A DNA stretch of 64,000 nucleotides from UBA7672 sp965229115 (GCA_965229115.1 CBDDIR010000003.1:3534001-3598000), one strand, 5' to 3'. Shown: positions 1 to 9,156, counted from the first letter of the stretch. Translations and numbers: made by a program. Notes: generated from the sequence alone by a model not told the origin.

Positions 1-65
1 TACCGTTCAAGGCAGCCGTCTATGCCGAAGTCGCAAAGCGCTTTGCCAAATGGACTGAGGTCTAG
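1..65 (+). CDS. C-terminal end of a protein, possibly RNA pyrophosphohydrolase RppH (partial)
   Basis: The third forward frame is open from the window edge to a TAG at 63-65 and gives PFKAAVYAEVAKRFAKWTEV. A PFK..VY..V...F ending is what I remember for alphaproteobacterial RppH (NudH/IalA), the Nudix hydrolase that removes pyrophosphate from mRNA 5' ends. rppH is commonly the neighbour of atpC in this class. Only 20 residues are visible and the Nudix box is outside the window, so the identity rests on the tail and on synteny. It converges on atpC with a 9-nt gap. Confidence 0.45.
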   Translation, partial: PFKAAVYAEVAKRFAKWTEV

Positions 66-74
66 GGATCTAGC

Positions 75-497
75 TTAGTGAGCCGTCGCCGAAGCAGCGC
101 CGCCAACGGCAGCGCGCAGGGCTTCGAGATAGGCCAGACGCTCGGTCGCGCGCTTGCGGCGAACTTCATCGCCCGGGTCGTTCGCGTCCGATTTCACTTT
201 GGCGATCTCGGTTTCCAGAGCCGCCACGTCGACATCAGCCAGACGCACAGCTTCTTCCGCGAGGATGGTCAGGCCGGCCGGCGTCACGTCGGCAAAGCCG
301 CCGCGCACGAACACCGGGGTCACGCCCGAGGCTTCGTGGATGCGCACAACGCCCGGCTTCAGCACGGTCATGAACGGGGCATGCTTCGGCAGCACGCCGA
401 ACTCACCCTCGACGCCCGGGGCGTCGACCTGGTTCACTTCGCCCGAAAACAGCTCGCGCTCAGGCGAAACCAGCGAGAAATTGAGCGTGTCAGCCAT
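75..497 (-). CDS. atpC: F1F0 ATP synthase subunit epsilon
   Basis: Epsilon subunit of the F1 central stalk, which couples gamma rotation to catalysis and can inhibit ATP hydrolysis. The 140-residue product has the usual N-terminal beta-sandwich (about residues 5-87, with the typical GEFGVLPKHAPF stretch near residue 31) and a C-terminal helical pair ending in an alanine-rich tail. An AGAGGA ribosome site lies about 8 nt before the ATG. It is on the same strand as atpHAGD but about 3.9 kb from atpD, separated by four unrelated genes and a terminator. It therefore probably depends on its own promoter or on readthrough from the metallophosphoesterase gene 65 nt upstream. Confidence 0.95.
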   Translation of the reverse strand: MADTLNFSLVSPERELFSGEVNQVDAPGVEGEFGVLPKHAPFMTVLKPGVVRIHEASGVTPVFVRGGFADVTPAGLTILAEEAVRLADVDVAALETEIAKVKSDANDPGDEVRRKRATERLAYLEALRAAVGGAASATAH

Positions 498-562
498 CAG
501 ACATTTCCTCTATCGCGCGCCGGTCTATCAGGCCTGAAACCCCTGTAAAGGCGGCTTATTGG

Positions 563-1513
563 CTAATCCGCCCGCAGGGTTACCACAGCGATTTCAGGGG
601 GCTGGTTGAACCTGACGGGCATGATCGACACCCCCACCCCGCCGCTCACGTAAAGCTTGCGCCCCCCGTTCGTATAAAGCCCGCAGGGCCACATTTCCGA
701 GCCCGCCGAGGCATGCATCAGCCGCCCGAAGAAAGGCAGGTTCACCTGCCCGCAATGGGTGTGTCCGGCAAAGGTCATGGTTACCCGGTCCGGCGCCGTC
801 GCGAACACGTCCGGCCAGTGGGCCATGGCCAGGACCGGCGCGTCATCCGACAAATCATGGAGCGCCTCGCCATAGGAAGGCTGCGCCCGCGTCGACTCGT
901 AATCCGCCAGCCCCGCCAGCCAGAACGTCCCGTCCGGCCGCTCAATCCGCCCCCGCGCGTTCTCCAGCACCTTCACGCCCTGCGCCTGCAGCCCAGCCTC
1001 GACCGCCGGCCCGTCATACCACCAGTCATGATTGCCCAGCACCGACCACACGCCCAGCGGCGCGCGTAGCTGCGCGAGCGGCGGCAGGGTCGCCATCACC
1101 TCGGCATTCTCGCCCGCACTCCGCGTCGGCCGCGGCTCATGCCCCGCCACGAAGTCGCCGAGCAGCAGCACGATATCCGGCCGCTCGCCATTCATCTCGT
1201 CGACGATCCGCGCCAGCCGCCCCGCGCTCATATGCGGTCCGCCGCCATGAATGTCGGTGATCACGCCCACCCGCAGCGGCGCACCCGACCACGCCTGGCT
1301 CACCACCTCGACGCGCCGAACCACCAACCCTTCCGGCTCAACCAGAAAGGCGCGTAAGCCCAGCCCCCACAGCGTGGTCACAAGGAAGATCGCCACCCAC
1401 GCAACAGGCCCCGGCCCGCGCCCGGTCTTCACGCCACGCCACATGCCGAACGCAATGGCGACCGGCCAGAGCACTGCTCCGACCCAGGCCAGGATCATGA
1501 TTGTATTGCTCAT
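563..1513 (-). CDS. Membrane-anchored metallophosphoesterase (YaeI-like)
   Basis: A 316-residue calcineurin-like phosphoesterase. Two hydrophobic segments (about residues 5-24 and 37-57) should hold it in the membrane, with the catalytic domain after residue 80. All binuclear metal motifs are present: D87-x-H89, GD120, GNHD (N161, H162, D163), H232 in AHWPD, and H251-T-H253 in the GHTHCGQ box. The family includes YaeI-type phosphodiesterases; the substrate here cannot be told. It lies just upstream of atpC on the same strand, so the two may be cotranscribed. Confidence 0.85.
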   Translation of the reverse strand: MSNTIMILAWVGAVLWPVAIAFGMWRGVKTGRGPGPVAWVAIFLVTTLWGLGLRAFLVEPEGLVVRRVEVVSQAWSGAPLRVGVITDIHGGGPHMSAGRLARIVDEMNGERPDIVLLLGDFVAGHEPRPTRSAGENAEVMATLPPLAQLRAPLGVWSVLGNHDWWYDGPAVEAGLQAQGVKVLENARGRIERPDGTFWLAGLADYESTRAQPSYGEALHDLSDDAPVLAMAHWPDVFATAPDRVTMTFAGHTHCGQVNLPFFGRLMHASAGSEMWPCGLYTNGGRKLYVSGGVGVSIMPVRFNQPPEIAVVTLRAD

Positions 1514-1563
1514 GCGCTGCTTGCGCGTCCGACCTCTGCCGCCCTACCCCGAAACGCGTAGCT

Positions 1564-2115
1564 CTACTGCCCGCGCAGCACCGTCCCCGTCACAACACTG
1601 AACTTGGATCGATGTCCCGGCGTGCCCGGCTCCGATCCCACAACCTCGACCACCACCGCCCGCGGCCCGACCTCCATCGTCGTCGCCTGCTTCATCGCGC
1701 TGACCGTCACAGTACTGACGCCCTTCGCGCCCGGCGCAGCCTGCAGCGCCTGCGCAGTCCCATCGATCGTCGCTTTCACGGGCGCGCCATAGACCGACAC
1801 CGCACACCGTCCCGCCCGCTCGCGCACGGTGACGACGCCTTTGCCGTCCATCACGTCCCACACTGTTTCATCCGGCGAGGCGCCCGCCTGCTTGCGTGTC
1901 TCCGCATCCTGAGTTGGCCGCAGCGTCCCTTGCTGCGCCGCCGACAGCGCGCTCACGCCATTACCCGCCACCGCCGGCACACAGATCTGCGCCACCGCCC
2001 GCGAAAACACCTGCCCCGCAATTTCGGGCGAAAGATCAGCCGACACGGCATCACGCTGGGCATGGGCGACGCCCGTGCAGGCCAGCATCGCAGCAGTCGC
2101 GAGAATAAGCTTCAT
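1564..2115 (-). CDS. Exported protein of unknown function (paralogue of the 3691-4248 product)
   Basis: A 183-residue protein with a clear signal peptide (MKLILATAAMLACTGVAHA, cleavage near residue 19) and an AGGAG site 6 nt before the ATG. I do not recognise a named domain. The mature part aligns by eye with the product of 3691-4248: both start with LSP.. after the signal, share a conserved cysteine, a GxCxVxxxGAxV block followed by a helix (TIDGTAQALQA versus TFDAVASALLA), and end with a G.SGN/GTPGH..FS.V.. segment. Both lie in the stretch that separates atpD from atpC. Function unknown; probably periplasmic. Confidence 0.7.
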   Translation of the reverse strand: MKLILATAAMLACTGVAHAQRDAVSADLSPEIAGQVFSRAVAQICVPAVAGNGVSALSAAQQGTLRPTQDAETRKQAGASPDETVWDVMDGKGVVTVRERAGRCAVSVYGAPVKATIDGTAQALQAAPGAKGVSTVTVSAMKQATTMEVGPRAVVVEVVGSEPGTPGHRSKFSVVTGTVLRGQ

Positions 2116-2215
2116 CGGCTTCTCCTGTTCGCGAACACCCTAACCACAGCCGCCCGGCCATGCCAGCCACAGACGCAACGATGAACCGGCGCAACAAAGC
2201 CTGCGTACGAGTGCA

Positions 2216-3694
2216 ATGGACCTGTCACGCCGCACCCTGATCGCCAGCCTTGCCGCTACGCCAGCAGCCTGCGCCTCGCTTCCCGCCGCCTCAACCGCGG
2301 CCACCAATTTCGGCCCACAGCTTCGCGGCGCCGACATCAAGAGCGACGTCGCCATTCTGCGCCGCGCCTACACGCTGCTACACCCCGGCCTCTATCGCTA
2401 CATGACGCCCACCGAGGCCCAAGCCCGCTTCGACCAGCTCGAACGCGACTTCAGCGCCGACCAGCCCCTGCCGCAGGCCTACCTCACCCTGTCGCGCTTC
2501 CTCGGCACGGTTCGCTGTGGCCACACCTACGCGAACTTCTTCAACCAGTCCGACGACGTCGCCAACCTGCTCTTCAAGCGCCGCACCGCGCTGCCTTTCC
2601 ACTTCCGCTGGCTCGGCAGCCAGATGGTGATCGAGCAGAACCTCTCAGGCGATGCCCGCCTCGTCCCCGGCACGACCATTCTCGAGATCAACGGCGTCCC
2701 CACATCCCGCATCCTGCAGACGCTGCTGCCCTACGCCCGCGCCGATGGAAGTAATGACGACAAGCGACGCGCCCTGCTCGAAGTGCGCGGCTATGACCGC
2801 ATCGAAACCTTCGACGTCTTCCACCCGCTGCTCTTCCCCGTCTCACCGGACAGCATCGAACTTCGCGTCCGCACGCCCACAGGCGCAACGGCGACCACGA
2901 TCGTCGCGCCGCACGGACCCGACGAGCGCAAGGCCGCAATGCGCATCGCCACCGAAGACGACGGACCGCAATGGACCTTCGCCATGCAGGGCGGCGCAGG
3001 CGTTCTCACCATGCCCAACTGGGCGCTCTATGATAGCAAGTGGGACTGGCGCGCCTGGCTCGACGCACGCATGGCCGACCTTGCCGCCAACGCCAAAGGC
3101 CTGATCGTCGACGTGCGCGGCAATGAAGGCGGCCTCGATTGCGGCAACGACATCATCGCACGCCTGATCGATCGCGATCTCGCACTCACCGGAGACGAAC
3201 GCCGCGTCCGCTATCGCCAGACGCCGGCCGACCTCAACCCTTACCTCGACACATGGGACAAATCCTTCCGCGACTGGGGCGCTGACGCCTCACCGATCGA
3301 CGACAACTTCTTCAAGCTGAAGTCCGAAACCGGCGACACCGAAATCATCGCGCCAAAAGGCCCGCGCTTCACCGGCAAGGTCGTTGTGCTGATCGACGCG
3401 CAGAACAGCTCCGCCACCTTCCAGTTCGCGCAACGCATTCAGGACCTGAAGCTCGGCATGCTTTGCGGCCAGCCCACGGGCGGCAATCAGCGCGGCATCA
3501 ATGGCGGTGCGTTCTTCTTCCTGCGCCTGCCTGCCTCTGGCCTCGAAGCCGACCTCCCCCTCATCGGCCGCTTCCCTCGCACGCCAAAACCCGACGCCGG
3601 CCTCACGCCAGACATCCGCGTCGATCTCACCGCCAACGACATCGCCGCCGGCCGCGACCGCGTGATGGAAACTGCGCTCGCCGCAATCGGCTAG
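2216..3694 (+). CDS. S41-family peptidase-like exported protein
   Basis: A 492-residue protein with a Tat-like leader (SRRTLIA at residues 4-10, then an alanine-rich stretch). The C-terminal half resembles the S41 (C-terminal processing/tail-specific protease) fold: the LIVDVRGNEGG strand-turn at about 296-306 and a VVVLIDAQNSSATFQ stretch with candidate nucleophiles S398/S399. The usual catalytic lysine segment reads CGQPTGGNQRG and has no lysine, so it may use the serine/glutamate style of other S41 branches or be inactive. It is the only plus-strand gene between atpD and atpC. It shares its stop with the convergent neighbour: one CTAG at 3691-3694 serves both genes. Confidence 0.75.
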   Translation: MDLSRRTLIASLAATPAACASLPAASTAATNFGPQLRGADIKSDVAILRRAYTLLHPGLYRYMTPTEAQARFDQLERDFSADQPLPQAYLTLSRFLGTVRCGHTYANFFNQSDDVANLLFKRRTALPFHFRWLGSQMVIEQNLSGDARLVPGTTILEINGVPTSRILQTLLPYARADGSNDDKRRALLEVRGYDRIETFDVFHPLLFPVSPDSIELRVRTPTGATATTIVAPHGPDERKAAMRIATEDDGPQWTFAMQGGAGVLTMPNWALYDSKWDWRAWLDARMADLAANAKGLIVDVRGNEGGLDCGNDIIARLIDRDLALTGDERRVRYRQTPADLNPYLDTWDKSFRDWGADASPIDDNFFKLKSETGDTEIIAPKGPRFTGKVVVLIDAQNSSATFQFAQRIQDLKLGMLCGQPTGGNQRGINGGAFFFLRLPASGLEADLPLIGRFPRTPKPDAGLTPDIRVDLTANDIAAGRDRVMETALAAIG

Positions 3695-4248
3695 CGCGCC
3701 GTTATGACTGCCGACAGCTGGCTGAACCCGGTCTGATTGCCCGAAGCTCCCGCTTCGTCGCCGCTCAGCACCACCTTCACGCTTCGCCCGTTGGCGTCAC
3801 GCACCAGTTCGCGCCGCACTGCGCCGGATGCAGACGATCCGCCTGCCTGCGCAACATAGCCCTTGGCCAGAAGCGCTGACGCGACCGCATCAAATGTGCT
3901 CGGCACCGACGCGCCGTGCGCGAAGACTTCGCACCCGCCCGGCCCGTCATCGATCCGCACAATCCCGACGCCGATCCCCGGCGCCCATGCCGTGTAGCCA
4001 GCCTTCGGCGCAAGCGCTGCGCCGCGATTGGTATCGCGGATGATCCGGTACGGGTTCAGCTGATCCAGCGTCCGGCCGGTCTCAGCCGCATTCGTGCAGC
4101 CATCCATCACCGCCATGATGAACCCACTCTCCACGTCAGCCGGGCTGAGCCCATAAGCGAGCTGCTTCTCCTGCCCCATCGCCGGCGCAGCTCCGCACAC
4201 CGCCAGCAGCAGGGTGGATGCAACAACAGTTGGCAGCCTGCAGATCAC
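3691..4248 (-). CDS. Exported protein of unknown function (paralogue of the 1564-2115 product)
   Basis: A 185-residue protein starting at GTG behind a strong GGGAGGA site, with a signal peptide ending near AMGQ (about residue 25). The mature part contains LSPADVESGF, two cysteines, a GGCEVFAHGASV block, a helix with FDAVASALLAKGY, and a C-terminal SGNQTGFSQLSAVIT strand that matches its paralogue at 1564-2115. Function unknown. It is the first gene downstream of the terminator that follows atpD. The two paralogues flank the S41-type gene, which suggests a duplication within a lineage-specific insertion. Confidence 0.7.
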   Translation of the reverse strand: MICRLPTVVASTLLLAVCGAAPAMGQEKQLAYGLSPADVESGFIMAVMDGCTNAAETGRTLDQLNPYRIIRDTNRGAALAPKAGYTAWAPGIGVGIVRIDDGPGGCEVFAHGASVPSTFDAVASALLAKGYVAQAGGSSASGAVRRELVRDANGRSVKVVLSGDEAGASGNQTGFSQLSAVITAR

Positions 4249-4307
4249 GCGCGTCCTCCCGCATGACGCACGCTACTCGCATGCCCGCATCACTCAAGGC
4301 GCAGCGC

Positions 4308-4344
4308 AGCAAAACGAAAACAGGCGCGGATCTCTCCGCGCCTG
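4308..4344 (-). terminator. Rho-independent terminator after atpD
   Basis: On the minus strand, a perfect 10-bp stem (CAGGCGCGGA, loop of 4, TCCGCGCCTG; 4321-4344) is followed by TTTTCGTTTT. It starts 29 nt after the atpD stop, so it should end the atpHAGD transcript before the exported-protein gene and atpC. Confidence 0.85.
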
Positions 4345-4372
4345 CTCGTAACTTGTCGAATGATCAGAAGGA

Positions 4373-5809
4373 TCAGGCGGCTTCGGCAGCCATCTTCTGG
4401 GCCTTGGCGACCACGTCTTCGATCTTGCCGCACATCAGGAACGCTTGTTCCGGAATGTCGTCGTGCTTGCCGTCGAGGATTTCCTTGAAGCCCTTCACGG
4501 TGTCTTTCACGTCGACGAACTGGCCTTCGAGGTTGGTGAACTGCGAAGCCACGAAGAACGGCTGCGACAGGAAGCGCTCGACCTTGCGGGCGCGCGACAC
4601 GACCAGTTTGTCGTCTTCCGAAAGTTCGTCCATGCCGAGAATGGCGATGATGTCCTGCAGGCCTTTGTACTTCTGCAGAAGCTCCTGCACGCCGCGGGCG
4701 ACGTCATAGTGCTCCTGGCCGACAACGTTCGGATCCAGAATACGCGACGACGAGTCGAGCGGGTCGACGGCCGGGTAGATGCCTTTTTCGGAGATCGCGC
4801 GGTTCAGAACGGTCTGCGCGTCCAAGTGGGCGAACGATGCGGCCGGAGCCGGGTCGGTCAAGTCGTCGGCCGGAACGTAGATGGCCTGCACCGAGGTGAT
4901 CGAGCCTTTGGTGGTCGACGTGATGCGTTCCTGCAGCGCGCCCATGTCGGTCGCGAGCGTCGGCTGGTAACCCACCGCCGACGGGATACGGCCGAGCAGC
5001 GCCGACATTTCCGAACCCGCCTGCGTGAAGCGGAAGATGTTGTCGACGAAGAACAGGATGTCCTTGCCCTGGTCGCGGAAGTTTTCAGCGATCGTGAGGC
5101 CCGTCAGAGCGACGCGAGCGCGTGCGCCCGGCGGCTCGTTCATCTGGCCGAACACCAGCGAGCAGCGCGACTTGCCGCCGCCGCCAGCTTCGTTCACGCC
5201 CGACTCGACCATCTCGTGATAGAGGTCGTTGCCTTCGCGCGTACGCTCACCCACGCCAGCGAACACGGAGTAACCGCCGTAAGCCTTCGCGATGTTGTTG
5301 ATCAGTTCCTGAATGAGAACGGTCTTGCCGACGCCTGCGCCGCCGAACAGGCCGATCTTGCCGCCCTTGGCGTACGGGCACAGCAGGTCGACGACCTTGA
5401 TGCCCGTCGGCAGGATTTCCGGAACCGGCTTCTGGTCCACGAAGGCCGGAGCCGGCTGGTGGATGCCGCGGAGCGTGGTGCGGTCAACCGGACCGGCTTC
5501 GTCGATCGGCTCGCCGACGACGTTCAGAATGCGGCCCAGCGTGGCCTCGCCAACCGGCACCGAGATCGCAGCGCCCGTGTCCTTGACCTCGTGACCGCGG
5601 GTCAGACCCTCGGTCGAGTCCATCGCGATCGTGCGCACGGCGTTCTCGCCCAGGTGCTGCGCGACTTCGAGGATCAGGCGCGTGCCATTGTTCGTGGTTT
5701 CCAGCGCGTTCAGGATCGCCGGCAGGTGGCCGTCGAACTCGACGTCGACAACGGCGCCGATGACCTGGCTGACGCGGCCCTTCACGTTGGTAGCGGTTTT
5801 CGTGCTCAT
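4373..5809 (-). CDS. atpD: F1F0 ATP synthase subunit beta
   Basis: Catalytic beta subunit of F1 (478 residues, normal length). The Walker A loop GGAGVGKT is at residues 156-163, followed by the GERTREGNDLYHEM segment with the catalytic glutamate region, the Walker B ILFFVDNIFRFTQAGSE block, and the DELSEDD loop near the C terminus. It is the last gene of the atpH-A-G-D run, 29 nt after atpG, and is followed by a strong terminator. That is unusual because atpC normally follows directly. Confidence 0.98.
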   Translation of the reverse strand: MSTKTATNVKGRVSQVIGAVVDVEFDGHLPAILNALETTNNGTRLILEVAQHLGENAVRTIAMDSTEGLTRGHEVKDTGAAISVPVGEATLGRILNVVGEPIDEAGPVDRTTLRGIHQPAPAFVDQKPVPEILPTGIKVVDLLCPYAKGGKIGLFGGAGVGKTVLIQELINNIAKAYGGYSVFAGVGERTREGNDLYHEMVESGVNEAGGGGKSRCSLVFGQMNEPPGARARVALTGLTIAENFRDQGKDILFFVDNIFRFTQAGSEMSALLGRIPSAVGYQPTLATDMGALQERITSTTKGSITSVQAIYVPADDLTDPAPAASFAHLDAQTVLNRAISEKGIYPAVDPLDSSSRILDPNVVGQEHYDVARGVQELLQKYKGLQDIIAILGMDELSEDDKLVVSRARKVERFLSQPFFVASQFTNLEGQFVDVKDTVKGFKEILDGKHDDIPEQAFLMCGKIEDVVAKAQKMAAEAA

Positions 5810-5838
5810 GTTCGGCCTCTGGTCTGTCGTAATATTCG

Positions 5839-6717
5839 TTAGAGCGCTTCAGCGCCCGAGATGATCTCGATGAGTTCTTTGGTGATCTGAGCCTGGCGGG
5901 CGCGGTTGTAGCGCAGCTGCAGCGACTTGATCATGTCGCCTGCGTTGCGCGTCGCGTTGTCCATCGCGGTCATCTGCGAGCCCTGGAAGCCGGCTTCGGT
6001 CTCCAGCAGCGCCGAGAGAAGCTGCGTCGAGAGATAGCGCGGCAGCAGCGTCTCGAGGATCGCCTCCTCGCTCGGCTCATAGATGTAGCGGGCGCCCTGC
6101 AGGTTAACCACCGGAGCATCCGCCGGCGCGCGCGCCGGGATCAGCTGCAGCGCGGTCGGGATCTGCGTCAGCAGGTTCTTGAAGCGCGCAAACACCAGCG
6201 TCGCGACGTCGAACTCGGCCCGGTCGAACCGGTCGGTCACTTCGCGGGCGATACGGGCAGCGCTTTCCGACGTGACCGAACGCTCGTTCTTGCGATCGAT
6301 GTGGCCGACGATCATGTTGCCATAGAGGCGCTTCAGCGCGTCCGAGCCCTTCTTGCCGACGGTCAGGATCTTCACCGTCTTGCCGGCCGCTTGCAGACGG
6401 CGGATTTCCGTCCGCGCCAGCTTCACGATGTTGGTGTTGAAGCCGCCCGCGAGACCACGTTCGGACGTCATCACGATCAGCAGGTGAACGGTATCGCTAC
6501 CCGTGCCGGCGATCAGCTTGGGGCCGCCGCCCGCCGCCGCGCCAGAGGCGAGGTTGGCGATGACGGACGCCATACGCTGCGCATACGGACGCGCCGCCTG
6601 CGCTGCTTCCTGCGCACGCTTCAGCTTGGCCGTGGCGACCATCTGAAGAGCCTTCGTGATCTTCTGCGTGGATTTCACGCTTGCGATCCGGAGGCGGAAT
6701 TCCTTCAAGCTGGGCAT
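5839..6717 (-). CDS. atpG: F1F0 ATP synthase subunit gamma
   Basis: The rotating central-shaft subunit (292 residues). The N-terminal helix (MPSLKEFRLRIASVKSTQKITKAL) and the C-terminal helix (TAMDNATRNAGDMIKSLQLRYNRARQAQITKELIEI) that form the coiled coil inside the alpha3beta3 ring are both intact, with a Rossmann-like domain between them. It lies between atpA (28-nt gap) and atpD (29-nt gap) on the same strand, consistent with one operon. Confidence 0.97.
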   Translation of the reverse strand: MPSLKEFRLRIASVKSTQKITKALQMVATAKLKRAQEAAQAARPYAQRMASVIANLASGAAAGGGPKLIAGTGSDTVHLLIVMTSERGLAGGFNTNIVKLARTEIRRLQAAGKTVKILTVGKKGSDALKRLYGNMIVGHIDRKNERSVTSESAARIAREVTDRFDRAEFDVATLVFARFKNLLTQIPTALQLIPARAPADAPVVNLQGARYIYEPSEEAILETLLPRYLSTQLLSALLETEAGFQGSQMTAMDNATRNAGDMIKSLQLRYNRARQAQITKELIEIISGAEAL

Positions 6718-6745
6718 GGGCTATGCCTTGTCCTCGGCTTCAGGA

Positions 6746-8296
6746 TTAAGCGAACGTCTTCGAGAAGGCGTCGAGCGTGGCTTTGATGCCGTCTTCGATC
6801 TTCGCCCCGTCCTTGCCGTTCTTCGAAATGTCTTTCACGTCGCGGATGTCGTTCAGCAGGGCCTGCTTCTCGGCGCGGATGTGGCGCAGCAGTTCCGCTT
6901 CGAAGCGGACGACGGCGTCAACCGGAACCTTGTCGAGATAGCCGCGCGTGCCGGCGTAGATCACCACGACCTGCTCTTCCGTCTGCAGCGGCGAGTATTG
7001 CGGCTGTTTCAGGAGCTGGGTCAGGCGCGCGCCGCGGTTCAGCTGGCGTTGCGTCGTTGCGTCGAGGTCGGAACCGAACTTCGCGAAGGCGGCCATCTCG
7101 CGGTACTGCGAGAGTTCCGACTTCATCGTGCCGGCGACCTGCTTGGTCGATTTCACCTGGGCCGAACCGCCCACGCGCGACACCGACAGACCAACGTTCA
7201 CGGCCGGGCGGATACCCGAGTTGAACAGGTCGGTCTCGAGGAAGATCTGGCCGTCCGTGATCGAGATCACGTTGGTCGGGATGTAGGCCGACACGTCGTT
7301 AGCCTGCGTTTCGATGACCGGCAGAGCCGTCAGCGAGCCCGAACCATGGTCCTTGTTCAGTTTCGCAGCGCGCTCGAGCAGGCGCGAGTGAAGATAGAAC
7401 ACGTCGCCCGGGTAAGCTTCACGGCCCGGCGGGCGGCGCAGCAGCAGCGACATCTGACGGTAGGCGACGGCCTGCTTCGACAGATCGTCATAGATGATCA
7501 GGGCGTGCATGCCGTTGTCGCGGAACCACTCGCCCATCGTGCAGCCGGTGAACGGCGCGATGTACTGAAGCGGGGCCGGCTCGGAAGCCGTTGCGGCGAC
7601 GACGATCGTGTACTCAAGCGCGCCGCGCTCTTCGAGCGACTTCACGACCTGAGCGACGGTCGAACGCTTCTGACCGATGACGACGTAGATGCAGTACAGC
7701 TTCTCGCTCTCGTTGCCGCGAGCGTTGATGGCTTTCTGGTTCAGGATGGCGTCGATCGCAACGGCGGTCTTGCCGGTCTGACGGTCGCCGATGATCAGTT
7801 CGCGTTGGCCGCGGCCAATCGGAACCAGCGTGTCGATGGCCTTGATGCCGGTCGACATCGGCTCGTGCACCGACTGACGCGGCAGAATGCCAGGAGCTTT
7901 CACGTCGACGCGGCGACGCTCGGCGACATTCACCAGCGGGCCCTTGCCGTCGATCGGTTCACCCAGAGCGTTGACGACGCGACCGAGCAGGCCCTTGCCC
8001 ACCGGGGCGGCCACGATCTCTTGCGTACGTTTGACGTTATCGCCTTCCTTGATGCCCGTGTCGTCGCCGAAGATGACGACGCCGACGTTGTCGCGCTCGA
8101 GGTTGAGGGCCATGCCCTTAACGCCGGACTCGAACTGCACCATCTCGCCAGCCTGGACGCTGTCGAGGCCGTGAACGCGGGCGATGCCGTCGCCGACCGA
8201 CAGCACCTGGCCGACGTCGGAAACTTCGGCTTCAGCACCGAAGTTCTTGATCTGGGCTTTCAGGATGTCGGAAATTTCCGAGGCGCGGATGTCCAT
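6746..8296 (-). CDS. atpA: F1F0 ATP synthase subunit alpha
   Basis: Non-catalytic, nucleotide-binding alpha subunit (516 residues). Walker A GDRQTGKT is at residues 170-177. The N-terminal helix (IRASEISDILKAQI) that contacts the delta subunit and the C-terminal helical domain are present. It starts 4 nt after the atpH stop, so atpH and atpA are probably translationally coupled. Confidence 0.98.
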   Translation of the reverse strand: MDIRASEISDILKAQIKNFGAEAEVSDVGQVLSVGDGIARVHGLDSVQAGEMVQFESGVKGMALNLERDNVGVVIFGDDTGIKEGDNVKRTQEIVAAPVGKGLLGRVVNALGEPIDGKGPLVNVAERRRVDVKAPGILPRQSVHEPMSTGIKAIDTLVPIGRGQRELIIGDRQTGKTAVAIDAILNQKAINARGNESEKLYCIYVVIGQKRSTVAQVVKSLEERGALEYTIVVAATASEPAPLQYIAPFTGCTMGEWFRDNGMHALIIYDDLSKQAVAYRQMSLLLRRPPGREAYPGDVFYLHSRLLERAAKLNKDHGSGSLTALPVIETQANDVSAYIPTNVISITDGQIFLETDLFNSGIRPAVNVGLSVSRVGGSAQVKSTKQVAGTMKSELSQYREMAAFAKFGSDLDATTQRQLNRGARLTQLLKQPQYSPLQTEEQVVVIYAGTRGYLDKVPVDAVVRFEAELLRHIRAEKQALLNDIRDVKDISKNGKDGAKIEDGIKATLDAFSKTFA

Positions 8297-8300
8297 GAGG

Positions 8301-8861
8301 CTAGGCCCCCTTCATGAGGTTCGTCAGGTTGTTCAGTTTCGTGCGGATGGAGCTGTCGACCAGCTTCGATCCAATCTTGAGCTGGAGGCCGCCGATGAGG
8401 GACGGATCGACTTCAACGTCGACCGTCACGGTGCGGCCCAGCGATTTCGAGACGGCGCTTTCGAGATCCAGCGTCTGCTCTTTGGAGATGGGTTTTGCGA
8501 CGCGCGCCACAACGCGGCTGGCGCCACGGTGACGTGCGGCTTTTTCGGCGAAGGCTTTCGCCATGCCCGGAATGTCGCCGGCGCGGCGGTTCAGGGCGGC
8601 GACGCCCACGAAGCGCTTGGCCAGGTCCGGCAGGCCGAGCTTGTCGCCCAGCGTCGCCAGCACGGCGGCTTTCTCTTCCGACTTATAGAGAGGCGACTTG
8701 AGCGCGCGCGAGAGAGCGGCGTCGCCCTCGATCGTTTTTGCCAACGCGTTCAGCCCGTTGTCGATCGAGTCGACTTCGCCTGCTGTGATCGCAAGGTCGA
8801 ATACCGCAGCGGCATAGCGCTGGGCGGCTTCGCTTACAGATGTGGTCGATGAACCGGCCAA
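8301..8861 (-). CDS. atpH: F1F0 ATP synthase subunit delta
   Basis: Peripheral-stalk delta (OSCP) subunit, which joins F1 to the b subunits. The frame is open back to 8978. I chose the TTG at 8861 because it gives 186 residues, the usual length, begins just before the conserved SEAAQRYAAAVFDLA helix, and has a GGGGCGAG ribosome site about 5 nt upstream. An in-frame ATG at 8894 (197 residues) has no visible ribosome site but cannot be excluded. The C-terminal VDPSLIGGLQLKIGSKLVDSS segment is typical. It is the first gene of the F1 cluster; no F0 genes are in the window. Confidence 0.92.
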   Translation of the reverse strand: MAGSSTTSVSEAAQRYAAAVFDLAITAGEVDSIDNGLNALAKTIEGDAALSRALKSPLYKSEEKAAVLATLGDKLGLPDLAKRFVGVAALNRRAGDIPGMAKAFAEKAARHRGASRVVARVAKPISKEQTLDLESAVSKSLGRTVTVDVEVDPSLIGGLQLKIGSKLVDSSIRTKLNNLTNLMKGA

Positions 8862-9156
8862 ATTGCTCGCCCCAGCGCCTCGAATCCCCCGCATCGGGTT
8901 CGAGACAAAAATTGATGTGAAATCAGCCACGTAGATGCGGGTGGCCTTCCGGTCGTCCGTCGCGCGGGTTGCTAGCACGCGGGGGAGCCGTGTGACAACA
9001 CAAGGAAATTGGGAATTTCATGAGCAATCACGGGCGTTTCGTCGCGGATTGCGAACCTTCCGCATTCGTAATGCGCCGGTTCCCTCGCCCTACACCAAGT
9101 AAGTTGTGTGCGGACAGTCTCAGATGAGATCGACCCGTCCCGGCGGCGCCCCCGGC

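Noticed and set aside
6656..8317. Long plus-strand open frame opposite atpA (and similar ones opposite atpD, lpdA, odhB and sucA).
   Set aside because: They mirror conserved genes, have the composition of the complement of coding DNA in GC-rich genomes, and show no domains or ribosome sites.
8979..9156. A gene in the first part of the atpH-flavin oxidoreductase gap.
   Set aside because: No frame has a credible start, ribosome site or protein-like composition; it probably holds the atp promoter, which I could not place.
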